A DNA stretch of 5,474 nt, taken from Deltaproteobacteria bacterium (lineage in GTDB: Bacteria > Desulfobacterota > Binatia > UBA9968). The notes under the pieces were generated by a model. It was not told where the DNA came from. It was given only the letters and a program-made list of their open reading frames with translations, and did not search any database. Positions 4,496 through 5,474 of this stretch are shown here, in pieces. Numbering within the stretch: position 1 is the stretch's first letter; every line of letters begins with the position of its first letter. The position numbers were made by a program, and so were the translations under genes. The DNA lies in assembly GCA_023250495.1 (NCBI GenBank), contig JAHFAP010000014.1, positions 22,324 to 27,797 on the forward strand, in the 5' to 3' direction.

Positions 4496-4525
4496 TTGAC
4501 AGCACTGATTGTATGGTGGGAAAAT
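4496..4525 (+). promoter_or_regulatory. Possible promoter for the GcvT-like gene
   Basis: TTGACA at 4496-4501 is followed after 18 bases by GAAAAT (4520-4525), which matches the -10 consensus at only four of six positions. It overlaps the left arm of the hairpin at 4521-4552, so a factor binding the hairpin DNA would block it. The distance to ATG 4587 is plausible. The weak -10 keeps confidence low. Confidence 0.35.
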
Positions 4526-4552
4526 CACGTCGCTTGGCAGGCGAGTGATTTT
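4521..4552. terminator. Strong A/T-flanked hairpin (terminator, attenuator or operator)
   Basis: The arms AAAATCAC (4521-4528) and GTGATTTT (4545-4552) pair perfectly. TCGC (4530-4533) with GCGA (4541-4544) extends the stem past a single bulged G, around a 7-base loop. The right arm runs into TTTTT on the + strand, and the left arm gives a T-run on the minus strand, so it could act as a bidirectional intrinsic terminator. It sits 34 bp before the GcvT-like start codon, so it could instead be an attenuator or operator for that gene. It may isolate this gene from the accessory region. Confidence 0.5.
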
Positions 4553-4586
4553 TACCGCGATAAATTCTTGAGGGGCAAGACGGTAG

Positions 4587-5474
4587 ATGGCTAAGGCCTT
4601 TGACATCTCGACTATCGCCCGTGGGGCGCGGATTCGGAGGTCGCCGTTCTTCGAGGCGACGCAGCGCTATGGTTGCAAGAGCTACACGGTTTACAACCAC
4701 ATGTTCCTTCCCAGCTACTACGACGACCCGGTCAAGGAATACTGGAAGCTCATCCAAGACGTAACGCTCTGGGACGTGAGCGTCGAGCGCATCGTGGAGA
4801 TTACCGGTGCGGATGGCTTTACCCTCACGAACATGCTCACGCCGCGAGACTTAAGCCAATGCCGCGTCGGCCAAGCGAAGTACGTGCTCATCACGGCCGA
4901 AGATGGCGGGATCATCAACGATCCGGTGCTCCTGCGCCTGGGAGAGAATCATTTCTGGCTCGCGCTGGCCGATAGCGATGTGCTGCTCTGGGCCAAAGCT
5001 CTGGCGCTAAGCCAGGGGATGAAAGTCGAAATCAGCGAGCCGGATGTTTCTGCGTTGCAGGTGCAGGGCCCGAAATCAAAGCAGGTGATGCAGCGGCTCT
5101 TCGGAGAGCGGATTCTAGGAATGCCTTACTACCACTTCATCGAGACGGAGTTGGATGGGATTCCCCTGGTCGTGACGCGCACCGGCTGGACGGGGGAGGT
5201 GGGCTACGAGATTTTTCTGCGCGACGGAACTCGCGGCGTGGAGTTGTGGGAAAAGGTGATGGAGGCGGGCAGGCCGCACAACATAGGGCCGACTGGTCCG
5301 TCGGACATCCGCCGCATCGAGGCGGGGATACTCAACTATGGCATCGACATGACTCTTGCCGAAAACGCTTACGAGGTTGGTTTGGGTCGGCTAGTGGATT
5401 TGGATAAACAGGCGGACTTCATTGGCAAGGCGGCACTCAAGCGCATTAAGGCCGAAGGCGTCAAGCGCAAGCTG
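4587..5474 (+). CDS. GcvT-fold aminomethyltransferase-like protein (DmdA-like branch), 3'-truncated
   Basis: The first 296 codons are present and the frame is open to the window end. The N-terminal GcvT folate-binding domain contains KSYTVYNHMFLP (31-42) and WDVSVER (62-68), which strongly resemble the dimethylsulfoniopropionate demethylase DmdA and its uncharacterised relatives rather than the canonical glycine-cleavage T protein. DGGIINDP (106-113) occupies the place of the GG-x-x-DD folate/catalytic loop, with Asn replacing the first Asp. RTGWTGEVGYE (198-208) and a GPTG-D-RR-EAG-YG-D pattern (234-254) follow. The missing part should be the C-terminal barrel. Family members transfer one-carbon units from N- or S-methyl substrates to tetrahydrofolate in the cytoplasm; the substrate here is unknown. 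ATG 4587 is the first possible start (an in-frame TAG is immediately upstream), with GAGGGG 11 bases ahead. No other glycine-cleavage genes are in view. Confidence 0.88.
   Translation, partial: MAKAFDISTIARGARIRRSPFFEATQRYGCKSYTVYNHMFLPSYYDDPVKEYWKLIQDVTLWDVSVERIVEITGADGFTLTNMLTPRDLSQCRVGQAKYVLITAEDGGIINDPVLLRLGENHFWLALADSDVLLWAKALALSQGMKVEISEPDVSALQVQGPKSKQVMQRLFGERILGMPYYHFIETELDGIPLVVTRTGWTGEVGYEIFLRDGTRGVELWEKVMEAGRPHNIGPTGPSDIRRIEAGILNYGIDMTLAENAYEVGLGRLVDLDKQADFIGKAALKRIKAEGVKRKL

Larger units (their letters stand above)
4272..4586. other. Divergent intergenic region between AbiGi-like and GcvT-like genes
   Basis: This 315-bp gap separates the minus-strand AbiGi-like gene from the plus-strand GcvT-like gene. 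It holds the AbiGi-like leader with its palindrome and promoter on the left. On the right are the candidate leader ORF, a possible promoter and the hairpin. I looked here for a fourth asd 3'-end copy that would close the AbiGi-like module and did not find one. Confidence 0.7.

Noticed and set aside
4422..4757. Minus-strand 111-codon open frame across the GcvT-like start
   Set aside because: It covers the promoter/hairpin region and the conserved N-terminus of the GcvT-like gene in antisense, so it is a shadow.
4673..4975. Plus-strand 100-codon open frame and overlapping minus-strand 66-codon frame within the GcvT-like gene
   Set aside because: Both lie in other frames of a well-supported coding region and are typical spurious ORFs of GC-rich DNA.

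Overview
This window looks like chromosomal DNA from a moderately GC-rich, probably uncultivated soil, sediment or groundwater bacterium. Two housekeeping-type genes lie at its edges and an accessory region lies between them. The left edge is aspartate-semialdehyde dehydrogenase (asd, + strand, first few codons missing). The right edge is a GcvT-fold aminomethyltransferase-like gene of the DmdA-like branch (+ strand, runs off the end). A lineage such as NC10 or Rokubacteria would fit the gene style, but I cannot place the organism from sequence alone.

The roughly 3.6 kb between them is a stack of small minus-strand operons. 1049-1667 holds a DUF4160 gene followed by a DUF2442 gene. 1913-2553 holds a DUF5678-like gene overlapping a retropepsin-like aspartic protease gene. 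2833-4271 holds an AbiGi-like (abortive-infection family) gene followed by an unrecognised coiled-coil protein. A near-consensus sigma-70 promoter (4398-4425) and a perfect 15-bp palindrome (4319-4333) precede the AbiGi-like gene.

The main observation is that the last 20 codons plus stop of asd occur three times on the same strand: in asd itself (937-999), as an orphan at 1804-1866, and as a second orphan at 2647-2709. By hand count the orphans match asd at about 49/63 and 53/63 bases. The stop-to-stop distances are nearly equal (867 and 843 bp), and each interval holds exactly one two-gene minus-strand operon. I infer that the 3' end of asd is an attachment site. Small cassettes carrying their own replacement asd 3' end would have inserted there repeatedly, pushing older 3' ends downstream. 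No integrase or transposase is encoded in the window, so any recombinase would act in trans or be lost. The AbiGi-like module beyond the last orphan copy has no recognisable closing copy, so whether it is a third cassette or older flanking DNA is open.

The cargo resembles a mobile defence or toxin-antitoxin hotspot: a pair of DUF families often found side by side, a small protease pair, and an abortive-infection relative with a new neighbour. Between the AbiGi-like promoter and the GcvT-like gene, 4426-4586 holds a candidate 11-codon leader ORF, a possible promoter and a strong A/T-flanked hairpin.
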